A stretch of 64,000 bases of DNA from positions 1 through 64,000 of the forward strand of contig NZ_SRXO01000006.1 of NCBI RefSeq assembly GCF_008360935.1, read 5' to 3'. The notes beneath the pieces are model-generated. The model searched no databases. It saw only the letters and a list, made by a program, of their open reading frames with translations, and had not been told where the DNA came from. A program made the position numbers and the translations under genes. Below, piece after piece: positions 51,561 through 59,870 of this stretch; position 1 is the stretch's first letter, and every line of letters begins with the position of its first letter. This stretch comes from Siccirubricoccus phaeus. Lineage in GTDB: Bacteria > Pseudomonadota > Alphaproteobacteria > Acetobacterales > Acetobacteraceae.

Positions 51561-52529
51561 TCAAGCGGACTGCGAAAGCCTCGCACGAACGAGTGCATGC
51601 TCCAACCGATGGCAGGTCGGGCACAGCAGCCTGAAGTCGGCGAGGGTTGTGACGCGTCGGCCCTCCTCCAGAGGATGAAGGTGGTGAACATCCAGAAGAG
51701 ATCGCGCCTTGACGGGCGTGCCGTCGATCCGCGATGCCGGATCGAAGCCGCAGTCATCGCACTTGAGCGAGTTGTCCTTCTGGCGTTCACGGACAAAGCG
51801 CTGTGCAAGCCACGCCGCCCGTAGTCGCACCTTCGTCCATTGCTCGACAGTCATGCCTTCCGCGGCCTTCGAACCCAAGTCGCGATCGATCTCGCGGGCA
51901 ATGCGGGAATCGATCTCGCTGCGCTCGGCGGCCATGATGTCAGCCTGTATGCCGATCCAGGCATTTCGCGTGGTCCTGACCGATAGTGGCAGGGCGGCGA
52001 TGCGGGCTCGCTCGTCGTCATTCAGGGGTCGTAGCGTCGCTGACGGATGCGCGAAGACTCGCTGCATCGCCTCTGGCCCGAGGACGTCGCGGGCCAGAGG
52101 CTTCGTCGGGATCTCGTAACTCTCGACGATCGGAAACGCCACCGACCACCGACGCCGCCGACCATCTTCGTCCCACATGTCCTGTATACGGTTGTAGTCG
52201 TCTTCGCCGATGATGGTGCGAAGCGGCAGCGAAGAGGCGCGAAGGCGATGAATGGCCACGAGCCGTCCGGCGACGGCAGCATGCGCAGCTCGCTCCTCCA
52301 GATAAGCGGGATCGGTCAAGTAGCCCGCCTTCGGCGTTCCGAAGTCGCGCGTTATGTACTCGATGACGTAGCCGTTGCCTGCCTGCGCCGCGATGGTTGC
52401 CTGGCATCGTCCTGCTGCATCTGGACTGTCGCCGACCGGTGTGAAGCCAATCCAGTCCGACGCTACAAGCCAGTCAGCCTTGGCCGCTGTGACTGGAGCA
52501 GGGAGATCAGCAATCCGAAAAACAGCCAT
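51561..52529 (-). CDS. HNH endonuclease
   Basis: A 322-residue protein. The C-terminal 60 residues form an HNH nuclease with zinc cysteines: CDDCGFDP, then LLDVHHLHPLEEGRRV and LLCPTCHRLEHAL. Residues 1-220 have no family I recognise and may recognise DNA or a modification. Codon use is less GC-biased than in neighbouring phage genes, which suggests recent acquisition. It sits upstream of the two methyltransferases on the same strand, so a restriction-modification link is possible; a modification-dependent nuclease or a free-standing homing nuclease are alternatives. Confidence 0.78.
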   Translation of the reverse strand: MAVFRIADLPAPVTAAKADWLVASDWIGFTPVGDSPDAAGRCQATIAAQAGNGYVIEYITRDFGTPKAGYLTDPAYLEERAAHAAVAGRLVAIHRLRASSLPLRTIIGEDDYNRIQDMWDEDGRRRRWSVAFPIVESYEIPTKPLARDVLGPEAMQRVFAHPSATLRPLNDDERARIAALPLSVRTTRNAWIGIQADIMAAERSEIDSRIAREIDRDLGSKAAEGMTVEQWTKVRLRAAWLAQRFVRERQKDNSLKCDDCGFDPASRIDGTPVKARSLLDVHHLHPLEEGRRVTTLADFRLLCPTCHRLEHALVRARLSQSA

Positions 52530-52554
52530 GGCCTAATGACGAACTCGCCAATTT

Positions 52555-53139
52555 TCAGGGTGCACAGTTCCTGCTCGATACCATACCGCTGCCGGGCGAT
52601 GAGGGAAGGATCAGTCCATAGTGACCCGCCAGCACGGAGAGTGCCGCGACCAGCATTCCCTGTGCTTGGCTGGCAGGCACAGCCCGACCGCCCCATCCTC
52701 GCCGCATGGCCCACTCGCGGACTGAGCACTCGAGGCCGACCACGTGCCAGACGCAGCTACCCGCGGCCCCGCCAGGGCCACCCAGCACCTCCATTGCAGC
52801 GGAGACCTGACGACGGGCCTGAACCTGCCGCTCGGTCATGGTCTCGCCCGTCGCAGCAGGCAGGCGGACCAGGGCCGCACCACGCAGCGCATCCAGTGCA
52901 GCCGCGCGGAACTGCCGCCGGAAGACCGCGCCGGCGTCATGCATTTCCTGGGTGATGGTGCCGTTGGCGAGCATCTGACCCAGCGTGTCGACCGCGCGCC
53001 GATGCACGACGGGTACGCCGGTCTCCGGATCGGCCTCACGGATCGGCTCACTGAACCCGCCATGCTGAAGGCGCCACCGGCTCGGCATGGCGAGGCTTTC
53101 CTGCTGGACACGGATCTTCTTCTTGCGCTTAGCGGCCAT
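52555..53139 (-). CDS. Phage regulator-like protein (DUF6456-like)
   Basis: A 194-residue protein starting at ATG 53139 (MAAKRKKKIRVQQ) with a basic N-terminus. The C-terminal part, HDAGAVFRRQFRAAALDALR and QARRQVSAAMEVLGGPGG, then WHVVGLECSVREWAMRRGW, resembles the DUF6456 domain found in alphaproteobacterial regulators. Likely binds DNA; a late-gene activator is plausible from its position between replication and morphogenesis genes. It overlaps the preceding small gene by 11 bp. Confidence 0.65.
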   Translation of the reverse strand: MAAKRKKKIRVQQESLAMPSRWRLQHGGFSEPIREADPETGVPVVHRRAVDTLGQMLANGTITQEMHDAGAVFRRQFRAAALDALRGAALVRLPAATGETMTERQVQARRQVSAAMEVLGGPGGAAGSCVWHVVGLECSVREWAMRRGWGGRAVPASQAQGMLVAALSVLAGHYGLILPSSPGSGMVSSRNCAP

Positions 53140-53356
53140 GGGTCGTGCCTCCGTTCCGCGGCCCCCAGCGCCGCATCGCTTCGTTGGTAAGTGCCTGGCG
53201 AAGCCAGGGATCGGTGATGTCATCGAGGCGGAGCGCGACGACGCCCTGCTCGCGCCAGACGCGCCGGCGCATGGCCTCGAGGTCGACGGCATTCGCCGGG
53301 CTCGGCTCCCGCCCGAGCGGCGACCGCGGGAAGGATGGCCCCCCCTGCAGCCTCAC
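53129..53356 (-). CDS. Small phage protein, unknown
   Basis: A 75-residue protein beginning at GTG 53356 in a GTGA overlap with the RuvC-like gene's stop. The N-terminal third is Pro-rich; the rest contains RRRVWREQGVVALRLDDITD and PWLRQALTNEAMRRWGPRNG. The latter pattern occurs in small phage proteins near DUF6456-like genes. Coupling on both sides supports it as real. Function unknown. Confidence 0.6.
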   Translation of the reverse strand: MRLQGGPSFPRSPLGREPSPANAVDLEAMRRRVWREQGVVALRLDDITDPWLRQALTNEAMRRWGPRNGGTTHGR

Positions 53357-53976
53357 TGCGCACCGCCCTGGGCATCGATTGCCCACAACAGCAGCGCGAG
53401 GGCATCCGCCTCGTTGTCGTCCGTCGGCGTGAAGCCGCGGGCCCGCATCGCGGCGATCACCGCGTCCTTCGGCGCGTTGCCCTTGCCGGTAGCGAAGCGC
53501 TTGATCGTGCCGACCGGTACGCCCTGGTAGGGGACGCCGCTGCCCTCGCACCAGGCGGTGAGGTGCGCGAGGAAGCCGCCATATACGTGGGCGGCGGTCG
53601 TCCCGGCGTGGCGCCGGACCTCCTCGAAGACGATGCTGCCGAGCGGGCCGGCGCTGGCAGCCATGCTGTCCAGCCAGCGGCGAAAGCGCAGCCAGCCCAT
53701 GCCACCGCCCTCGAAGCGTCCCGGCCGGAAGGTCGCGGTGCCGGAGGTGACGGTGCCGTCGGCCAGTCGCACCGCCCAGCCGAGGGTGCTGCCGAGGTCT
53801 AGGGCGAGCAGGCTTCCCGTCGGCGGTGCCGGGTCGATGACGCAGATGACGCTGGATCCGGAAACACCCGTCACGCGTGCGCGTGTGCGCGCGCGAACGG
53901 GTATTTGGGTAGCCTGCGTCATCTGCGTCACTCGAAGGGCCGAGCCTTGGCCGTTTTTCGCGTTCATGCGCTGCAT
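53353..53976 (-). CDS. RuvC-like Holliday junction nuclease
   Basis: Up to 207 residues from ATG 53976. LLALDLGSTLGWAVRLADGT is the RNase H-fold first strand with catalytic Asp. VFEEVRRHAGTTAAHVYGGF supplies the second acidic residue, and GFTPTDDNEADALALLLWAI the C-terminal Asp pair. Phage RuvC-like enzymes resolve branched DNA before packaging. The first 55 residues are low complexity and span a 15-bp inverted repeat, so the true start may be later, for example a GTG near 53875. It follows the primase stop closely. Confidence 0.8.
   Translation of the reverse strand: MQRMNAKNGQGSALRVTQMTQATQIPVRARTRARVTGVSGSSVICVIDPAPPTGSLLALDLGSTLGWAVRLADGTVTSGTATFRPGRFEGGGMGWLRFRRWLDSMAASAGPLGSIVFEEVRRHAGTTAAHVYGGFLAHLTAWCEGSGVPYQGVPVGTIKRFATGKGNAPKDAVIAAMRARGFTPTDDNEADALALLLWAIDAQGGAQ
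53838..53930. repeat. 15-bp perfect inverted repeat in the RuvC-like gene's 5' part
   Basis: TGACGCAGATGACGC at 53838-53852 and its exact reverse complement GCGTCATCTGCGTCA at 53916-53930. Each arm is itself a near-tandem of TGACGCAGA. Between them lies a long alternating purine-pyrimidine GCGTGCGCGTGTGCGCGCGC-type tract. It looks like a protein-binding or replication element more than coding sequence. Confidence 0.65.
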
Positions 53977-53981
53977 CCCTT

Positions 53982-56369
53982 TCAGAACTGGATGGCGCCA
54001 GCCGGCGCCGGCGACTGGCAAAGCCGAAGCCCGCGCAGCTGGCGTGCGGAGCCCTTGCGGTGCAGTTCGAAGCCACGATTGAGGAGGTTGTCGGAGAAGC
54101 GCCTGACCGAACCGACGTACTCGCCGCCTGCCTCCGCCCACGCCTTCCAGCTCGCGAAGAGCACCGCCGTCGCCTCGACGTGGTTGACGCCGCGCTCGCA
54201 GCACTCGACCAACCAGCGGCCAAGGGCGTCCTCGGCTTCGAAGTACTCGTCGGTGGCGGCCAGGACCGTTGCGGGCGGGCGGAGCCCGACACGCTGCCAT
54301 TCGAGGCAGCCCTGCAGCGCCCAGGCCAGGATGCCGTCGCGTTCCGCCAGCAGCCGCTCGGGAAGGCGCTTGTCGCGCTGGGCGGGCGGAATCGTGACCG
54401 TGAAGGGCACCATGTGCAGCCGCCGCCGCATCGCCTCGTCGACGTTGCGGATGGACGGCTTGTGGTTGCCAGCGACCAGCAGCTTGAACTGCGGGGTGAA
54501 TTCGAAGAAGTCCTGCCGCATGAAGCGCGCGGTGATGCGGTCGCCGCCGGTGAGCGCCTTCAGCTTGCTCTCTGCCCAGCGGCTGCCCTGCTCGGTCTCG
54601 ATCGAGGTGACGATGCGGGCGCCCCGAAGCCCGGCCATGTCGGTCGGGTGGCGATCGCCGGTGGTCGCCATGAACATGTCCATCGGCGCGACAGTGGCGT
54701 AATCGCCGAGCAGCGCCGTCAGCGTGTTGGCGAAGACTGACTTGCCGTTCGCACCCGTGCCGTAGAGGAAGAAGAGCGCGTGCTCGGTGGTGACGCCGGT
54801 GAGCGCATAGCCGACCACCCGGCGGAGGTAGGCCTGCAGCTCGACGTCCCCGCCGGTCACCTGGGCGAGGAAGGCAACCCAAGCCGGGCATTCCCCATGG
54901 GATGCCGCGCTGGTGATCTTCGTCATGCAGAGAGCGCGGTCGTGCGGGGCGACGGCGCCCGTGCGCAGATCCACGACGCCGGCCGGGGTATTCAGCAGCC
55001 AGGGATCGCGGTCCCAGACCTCGGCGGTGGTGGCGTGGCGGCGATCGGCGCGGGCCAGGCGCTCGACGGCCGCGACCGTCGATGCCTGCGACAGCTTCGT
55101 CCTGACCTTGTTGCTGTTCGCGCGGTTGGCCGCGGCGCGACAGACGCGGCGGGCCAGATCGAAAGCGCGCAGGGTGCCCTCGCGCTCCCACCGGCAGCCT
55201 GTCCAGTTGAGCCAGGCACCCCAGACCGCGACGTGCCGCCAGTCCTCGCCGTGCTGCTCGCTGAACTCGGCCGCGAGCGCGTCCTCGGTGAATCCGATCG
55301 GCAGCGCGCCATCATCGCCGGTGCCGTCGCCACCAACCTCGTCATGGTCGGGGTCGGCGGCGCCCGCACCGGCATGGCTGGCTTCTGCCCTGCGCCACAG
55401 CCGCTCGGCCTCGTGACGCAGCCGGTCCTCGGGCCAGGGCGGGCTGATCCGCGCGGTGTTGTAGTCGCAGATCTCCTGCCAGGCCTGGGCCGCGGTGACG
55501 AAGCCGTCCTGGCAGCGGCGGATCCAGTAGCCGATGATGCGGGACAGCGCCTCGAAGCGGGTGACCCCGTCGGCGCCGCCTTCCCGAATCTGCCGGCCGA
55601 ACAGTTCCGTGACATCGCCGCGGGCTGAGCCCGCGCCGTTGAAGTCGAGGGGATCGCCGCCCGTGTCCATGGCTACTGCGGCGCCGATGCCGGCCAGCGG
55701 CGGCATGGCCAGCACCGCCTCGGCCAGTTCGGTCAGGTCGCGGTCCCGACCGGTGCTCTCGCGGATGGCGACCAGCCGCTGGTGGCCGCCCTTCGCGTGC
55801 ACCGAGCCAGCGACGCGGATCGGCTGGTGCGCCGACCGGAAGGCCGGGTCGCCCCCAACCTTCACCGCGATCGCGTGCCGGAGGCGGCAGATGGTTGCGA
55901 GGTCCTCGCCGGTGGCGGGCTCAGTCAGCCGCCAGTAGAGGTGGAGCTTCTCCTGGCCCTCCGGCGTGATGCCACCCGAGGCGACCTCGAGGGTGGGCGA
56001 GCCAAGGTGCTGGAGGAGGTACGCCCGCTTGGCTGCGATATCGCCGCCGTCGAGATCGACCAGCACCACCTGCATCTGCGCGATGTGCTCAGCGCTGGCC
56101 TGGCCGGGCTCGGTGACCGTGCCGGGGATGACGTAGAGCGCCATGCCCGTCTCGGCAGCCCACTGCGCCTGGACGGCGAGCTTCGCCGGCAGTTCGGCAT
56201 CGGCGGGCAGGAAGGGGGTGTGCGGTGCGCGGTCGGGCCCACCCTTCTCGGCGAGGGCGCGGACCGCGACCCAGCCCTCGCACCAGCCGAAGACCATGTC
56301 GGCATAGGCCGCGACCATAGCGGCATCGGGGGCGACCGGCATGGGCGGGATCACCTCGGCGGCGCTCAT
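53982..56369 (-). CDS. Phage primase-helicase (PrimPol/D5-like)
   Basis: A 795-residue replication protein starting at ATG 56369. The N-terminal part has MQVVLVDLDGGDIAAKRAYL and HQPIRVAGSVHAKGGHQRL, resembling archaeo-eukaryotic primase catalytic acids and His region. After a linker (about 355-390) comes a D5_N-type domain, then a superfamily 3 helicase: ALFFLYGTGANGKSVFANTL (Walker A), GARIVTSIETEQGSRWAE (Walker B region) and KLLVAGNHKPSIRNVDEAM (sensor/motif C). Expected to unwind and prime at the phage origin. It overlaps the Cas4-like gene by four bases. Confidence 0.88.
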   Translation of the reverse strand: MSAAEVIPPMPVAPDAAMVAAYADMVFGWCEGWVAVRALAEKGGPDRAPHTPFLPADAELPAKLAVQAQWAAETGMALYVIPGTVTEPGQASAEHIAQMQVVLVDLDGGDIAAKRAYLLQHLGSPTLEVASGGITPEGQEKLHLYWRLTEPATGEDLATICRLRHAIAVKVGGDPAFRSAHQPIRVAGSVHAKGGHQRLVAIRESTGRDRDLTELAEAVLAMPPLAGIGAAVAMDTGGDPLDFNGAGSARGDVTELFGRQIREGGADGVTRFEALSRIIGYWIRRCQDGFVTAAQAWQEICDYNTARISPPWPEDRLRHEAERLWRRAEASHAGAGAADPDHDEVGGDGTGDDGALPIGFTEDALAAEFSEQHGEDWRHVAVWGAWLNWTGCRWEREGTLRAFDLARRVCRAAANRANSNKVRTKLSQASTVAAVERLARADRRHATTAEVWDRDPWLLNTPAGVVDLRTGAVAPHDRALCMTKITSAASHGECPAWVAFLAQVTGGDVELQAYLRRVVGYALTGVTTEHALFFLYGTGANGKSVFANTLTALLGDYATVAPMDMFMATTGDRHPTDMAGLRGARIVTSIETEQGSRWAESKLKALTGGDRITARFMRQDFFEFTPQFKLLVAGNHKPSIRNVDEAMRRRLHMVPFTVTIPPAQRDKRLPERLLAERDGILAWALQGCLEWQRVGLRPPATVLAATDEYFEAEDALGRWLVECCERGVNHVEATAVLFASWKAWAEAGGEYVGSVRRFSDNLLNRGFELHRKGSARQLRGLRLCQSPAPAGAIQF

Positions 56370-57127
56370 GACCAGCACCGCGTGCGCCAGGGGCAGCGGG
56401 TGCACTCGATGTGCTCGGGCTCGGCCGCGACGCGGGGCAGCCACTCGCCGGCGTCGCAGGCCTGCAGGACGCGCACCGCCTTATCGCTGGTGGCCTGGGC
56501 GAGCGCGCCGTCGAAGGGCACGAGCTCGTGGTGGAGCTCGGCGGTGTCCTTGTTCACCGCGGTGAACAGGGCAGGCACCTCGGTCAGGCCCATGTAGGCC
56601 TGGTAGAGCGCGATCTGCGCCGCGTAGATTGGCTTCGCCGCGGCCACGCCGCGCCGGACCATCTCCTTCCAGTTCCGGGCGTTGGCCGACTTGCACTCCC
56701 ACAGCGCCGGCACGGCGACGACGGCCTGCGCCGGCGTGGGCGCCGCGACGACCACGCCGTCGATGTGGCCCTGCACGCGCCCGCCCGCGACCGAGAAGCC
56801 GAACTGCTCGCCGGCACGGTTGCGGGTGCGCACGTCGAAACCGGCGCGCCGGAGCCAACCGATCGCCAGATCCTCGAAGACGTGCCCCACCGCGAAGATG
56901 CGGAGCGTCTGACCCGAGAAGCTGGTGTCGGGGTCGCGCGGGACGTCGAGGAACTCGTACTGCAGGCGCCGCGCGCAGGGATCGCCCAGCCGCGAGCCGC
57001 CAAGATACTCGCGGCGCGCTCGCGTGCCGTTCTCCGCCACCAGCGCTGCATCGATCAGGTCGTTGATCGCCTCTGCCGCGGTCGGCGGCTTCGGGCGGTG
57101 ATTGAAGTCGAGGCTGGCGTCCGTCAT
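56366..57127 (-). CDS. PD-(D/E)XK exonuclease (Cas4/AddB-like)
   Basis: A 253-residue nuclease. YLGGSRLGDPCARRLQYEFL gives the leading Cys and Arg; VGHVFEDLAIGWLRRAG the motif before the core; GRVQGHIDGVVVAAP and ALWECKSANARNWKEM supply the catalytic D...E-x-K. IECTRCPWRTRCW at the end completes four cysteines for a possible iron-sulfur cluster. It probably resects DNA ends for recombination together with the Sak4-like ATPase. No CRISPR genes are near, so it is not an adaptation Cas4. Confidence 0.85.
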   Translation of the reverse strand: MTDASLDFNHRPKPPTAAEAINDLIDAALVAENGTRARREYLGGSRLGDPCARRLQYEFLDVPRDPDTSFSGQTLRIFAVGHVFEDLAIGWLRRAGFDVRTRNRAGEQFGFSVAGGRVQGHIDGVVVAAPTPAQAVVAVPALWECKSANARNWKEMVRRGVAAAKPIYAAQIALYQAYMGLTEVPALFTAVNKDTAELHHELVPFDGALAQATSDKAVRVLQACDAGEWLPRVAAEPEHIECTRCPWRTRCWS

Positions 57128-57501
57128 CAGAACGGGACCTCCGGCGTCGAGGGGGAGGCAGAGGCCCGCATGGCGTCCTGGAAGGCGCCGACGGCCACCT
57201 CCGCGAGCGTCAACACCTGCTGCTCCGACAACGCATTGAGCGGAGTGGTCCAGCCGATCTCCGCCATCACCTCGGCCATCGCGCGCATCGCGGCGCGCAT
57301 GGCGGCCCGTTCCTGTTCAGTGAGATCAACCATGGCGGTGGATCGCCGCGCCAAGCGCACCCACCAGCCCTGGCAGGTGATGGAGCAGAAGGAGACCGAG
57401 GGCCGCGGCGGCTTCGCCGAGGTCGGGTCGAACCAGCCAAAGCCGCGCGCGGGCCGCCTGCACACGGCGCAGAGCGAGCGAGGCGCGGGCGCGAGGGACA
57501 T
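57127..57501 (-). CDS. Small zinc-finger phage protein (DUF6511-like)
   Basis: A 124-residue protein. CAVCRRPARGFGWFDP and SVSFCSITCQGWW form a probable CxxC...CxxxC zinc site. The C-terminal half is helical (RAAMRAMAEVMAEIGW). The start ATG 57501 has GGGAG seven bases upstream. Pattern fits the DUF6511 group common in rhizobial and Acetobacteraceae phages. It overlaps the nuclease start by one base. Function unknown. Confidence 0.7.
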   Translation of the reverse strand: MSLAPAPRSLCAVCRRPARGFGWFDPTSAKPPRPSVSFCSITCQGWWVRLARRSTAMVDLTEQERAAMRAAMRAMAEVMAEIGWTTPLNALSEQQVLTLAEVAVGAFQDAMRASASPSTPEVPF

Positions 57502-57516
57502 CGTCGTGCTCCCGGC

Positions 57517-59202
57517 TCATGCCGCCCTCCCCAGGCCGCCGGGGAACACCGCGGCCAGGATCTGCGGCCGGTGCCAGAGGAAGTTCAGCCGGCAGTTCGC
57601 CGCGTATTTCGACAGGCCGAAGTCCAGCGCCGGATCGGCGTCCCCGGCCTTCACCAGCAGCTCGCGCTGGCGCGGGCTGGCGGGGTGGTTCAGCCAGAGG
57701 CGGCTCTTGGTGGCGGCGGCCCCGGTCTCAGCCTGGCGCAGGAAGTCGTCGGCCCCGGCCAGGACCTGGGCGCGCTCGCCGACGCCGAGATGCCGGAGGC
57801 GCCCCTGGCGCAGCTTGCCGACCGCGTGCCAGTGCTCCCCGTCGAAGAACACGCCGGCCCAGGCGTCGAAGCCGGAGGCGATCATCGCGTGGCCGTCGCC
57901 GTGCATGTCCCACCAGCGGAAGGGCGAGCGGTCCAGCAGGTCGATCTCGGTCAGCCCGAAGCACTGCAGGGGGCGCTTTTCGCGGAGCATTCGCTCCCAA
58001 ACATGGCCGCAGAAGGGGCAGGCGATGGTTCCGAGCGGAACTTCCGCCTCGCAGTCCGGGCAGGTCTTGTACGGCGCCTGGCCCGGCCCCTCGTCCTTCT
58101 CCTCGGCGAGCATACCATCGTGCTCGATCGAGCCATGCCGGTGCGCGGCACCGGCGAAGTCGAGGACGACGCAGTCGGTCTTCACCACGCCGGGGAAGCG
58201 CTCCGGATCGACCTTCCGCAGCCCGCGACCGATCGCCTGAATGAAGGTGCCGCGGTGGAGCATCGGGCGGAGCACGACGATGCAGGCGACCGGCTGGCTG
58301 TCGAAGCCCTCGGTCAGCACCATGCAGTTGGTGATGACCTGCACCTCCCCGCGGTCGAAGCGGGCGAGCAGCGCGGCGCGCTCTTTCGCCGGCATCTCGC
58401 CGGTGACCGTCTCGGCGGTGATCCCCGCAGCACGGAAGGCCGCGGCGACCGCCTCGGCATGGGCGACGGTGGCGCAGAAGGCGATGGTGCGGCGGTCGCC
58501 GGCACGCTCGTGCCAGTGCTCGACCACCGCCTCGTTGACCACTGCCCGGTTCAGCACCTTGGCGGCGGCGTCCATGTCGAAGTCGCCGGCCGTCGCGCCG
58601 ACCTGATCCAGGTCGTCGGAGACGCCAACGTCGATGGTGAAGGTGCGCGGCGGCACCAGGATGCCCTGGGCGATCAGCGCGGAGATCGGCAGGTGGTAGG
58701 CGATGTTCGAGAAGGTTTTGCGAAGGCTGCGCCCGTCGCCGCGCTCCGGCGTGGCCGAGAGGCCGAGCAGCTTGAGCTTCGGGTTGGCGGCGCGGGCGTC
58801 GGCGATGATGGCCTGGTAGCTGTCCGCGGCCGCGCGGTGGGCCTCGTCGATGACGAGGTGCGAGACCTGCCCCATGCGGGCGCGCCGCGCGGAGCGCGCC
58901 AGCGTCTGCACGCTCCCGAAGACGATCTGGCCGGACCAGTCGTCGCGTTCGGCCTTCACCACCGAGGCGGGGAGGCCGGCGACCCGGCCGATCGTGGCCC
59001 GGTTCTGCTCGATCAACTCGTCCGTGTGCTGCAGCACCAGGAAGCGGGAGCCGGGCTTTGCTGCCGCCTCCTCACCGATGAAGAAGCCGGCGACGGCGGT
59101 CTTGCCGGCGCCGACCGGCAGCGCGACCAGCGTGTTGCCGTGCGCCGCCGTCTTGGCGCGGGCGGCGTCCACCGCCGCCCGCTGGTAGTCGCGCGGGATC
59201 AT
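57517..59202 (-). CDS. DEAD/DEAH-box superfamily 2 helicase
   Basis: A 561-residue helicase. Motifs in order: LVALPVGAGKTAVAGFFIG (I), HTDELIEQ (Ia), VIDEAHRAAADSY (II), LLGLSATPERGDGR (III), TNCMVLTEGFDSQPVACIVV (V) and QAIGRGLRKVD (VI). A zinc ribbon follows (CPDCEAEVPLGTIACPFCG). The C-terminal 150 residues are unique. UvsW-like role in fork remodelling or origin opening is likely. Start ATG 59202 (MIPRDYQRAAVDAA) is the standard opening of the family. Confidence 0.9.
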   Translation of the reverse strand: MIPRDYQRAAVDAARAKTAAHGNTLVALPVGAGKTAVAGFFIGEEAAAKPGSRFLVLQHTDELIEQNRATIGRVAGLPASVVKAERDDWSGQIVFGSVQTLARSARRARMGQVSHLVIDEAHRAAADSYQAIIADARAANPKLKLLGLSATPERGDGRSLRKTFSNIAYHLPISALIAQGILVPPRTFTIDVGVSDDLDQVGATAGDFDMDAAAKVLNRAVVNEAVVEHWHERAGDRRTIAFCATVAHAEAVAAAFRAAGITAETVTGEMPAKERAALLARFDRGEVQVITNCMVLTEGFDSQPVACIVVLRPMLHRGTFIQAIGRGLRKVDPERFPGVVKTDCVVLDFAGAAHRHGSIEHDGMLAEEKDEGPGQAPYKTCPDCEAEVPLGTIACPFCGHVWERMLREKRPLQCFGLTEIDLLDRSPFRWWDMHGDGHAMIASGFDAWAGVFFDGEHWHAVGKLRQGRLRHLGVGERAQVLAGADDFLRQAETGAAATKSRLWLNHPASPRQRELLVKAGDADPALDFGLSKYAANCRLNFLWHRPQILAAVFPGGLGRAA

Positions 59203-59216
59203 GGTGGGCCTCCCGC

Positions 59217-59867
59217 TCAGCGCGCCCAGAAGGGCGCGTTGCCCGCCGCCGCGGGCGGCTGGGCAGGCTGGGCGGCGGCCCAGGGGGGCGCGGTGCCGCC
59301 GATCGCCGGCGTCGTCGGGCCGGGCAGCATGGGCTGCGTCGCCGCCGGTGCCGCACCCATCAGGCGGGCGTAGTCCGCGTGCTCCGGGCCGATCGCCGCG
59401 GCGATGACGTTGCGCCCCTCGTCACGCGGGTCGGTCTTGTCCTTCTCGACGCCGACACGGGCGAGGAACTCCATCCCGTTCAGGTCGCCGTAGCCGCGGA
59501 TAGTGCGCGCGGCACGGGCGCGATCGGAGGCATCCTTAGAGGCGATGCCGCGGGCGCTCTCCAGGATGCCGCGGATTAGCGAGCGGCCGCGGTTCCCGTA
59601 GGCGTCGTCCGCCCCCTGCGCACCCTTCCCGCGCAGGCCGATGCGCGTGTAGATCCGGCGCTTGGTGTGCGGTCCCTCCAGGATCACCGCCTCGGTGTTG
59701 AGGTACTGCGCGTCGCTGGTGCGGCTCTGCGTGACCCAGCCCTCCGGGCCAACGCCACCGGGCCGGATGGTGAGGCGGACCTTCACCAGCGTGCCGGCGG
59801 GGATCACCTCGAAGGCGTTCTGCTGCGCCTCGGCGCCGTTGAAGTCGTGCGTGAAGCTGCCGGACAT
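59217..59867 (-). CDS. Phage ssDNA-binding-like protein (DUF669-like, tentative)
   Basis: A 216-residue protein. FNGAEAQQNAFEVIPAGTLV and KVRLTIRPGG open a beta-rich domain; KRRIYTRIGLRGKGAQGADD and NRGRSLIRGILESARGI continue it. The last 70 residues are Pro/Ala-rich and end NAPFWAR, a disordered tail like that of SSB proteins. Between a Sak4-like ATPase and a helicase, an SSB function is the best guess. No clear OB-fold motif can be proved by eye. Confidence 0.6.
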   Translation of the reverse strand: MSGSFTHDFNGAEAQQNAFEVIPAGTLVKVRLTIRPGGVGPEGWVTQSRTSDAQYLNTEAVILEGPHTKRRIYTRIGLRGKGAQGADDAYGNRGRSLIRGILESARGIASKDASDRARAARTIRGYGDLNGMEFLARVGVEKDKTDPRDEGRNVIAAAIGPEHADYARLMGAAPAATQPMLPGPTTPAIGGTAPPWAAAQPAQPPAAAGNAPFWAR

Positions 59868-59870
59868 GGC

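Noticed and set aside
56366-57127. Cas4-like nuclease as evidence of a CRISPR locus
   Set aside because: No cas1, cas2 or regularly spaced repeats were seen; phages often carry such nucleases for recombination.
57326-57520. A frame starting at ATG 57520, in perfect ATGA overlap with the helicase stop
   Set aside because: The overlap is attractive, but the product is Leu/Ala/Arg shadow sequence. The zinc-finger protein in the other frame, starting at 57501 with a good ribosome site, is the real gene.
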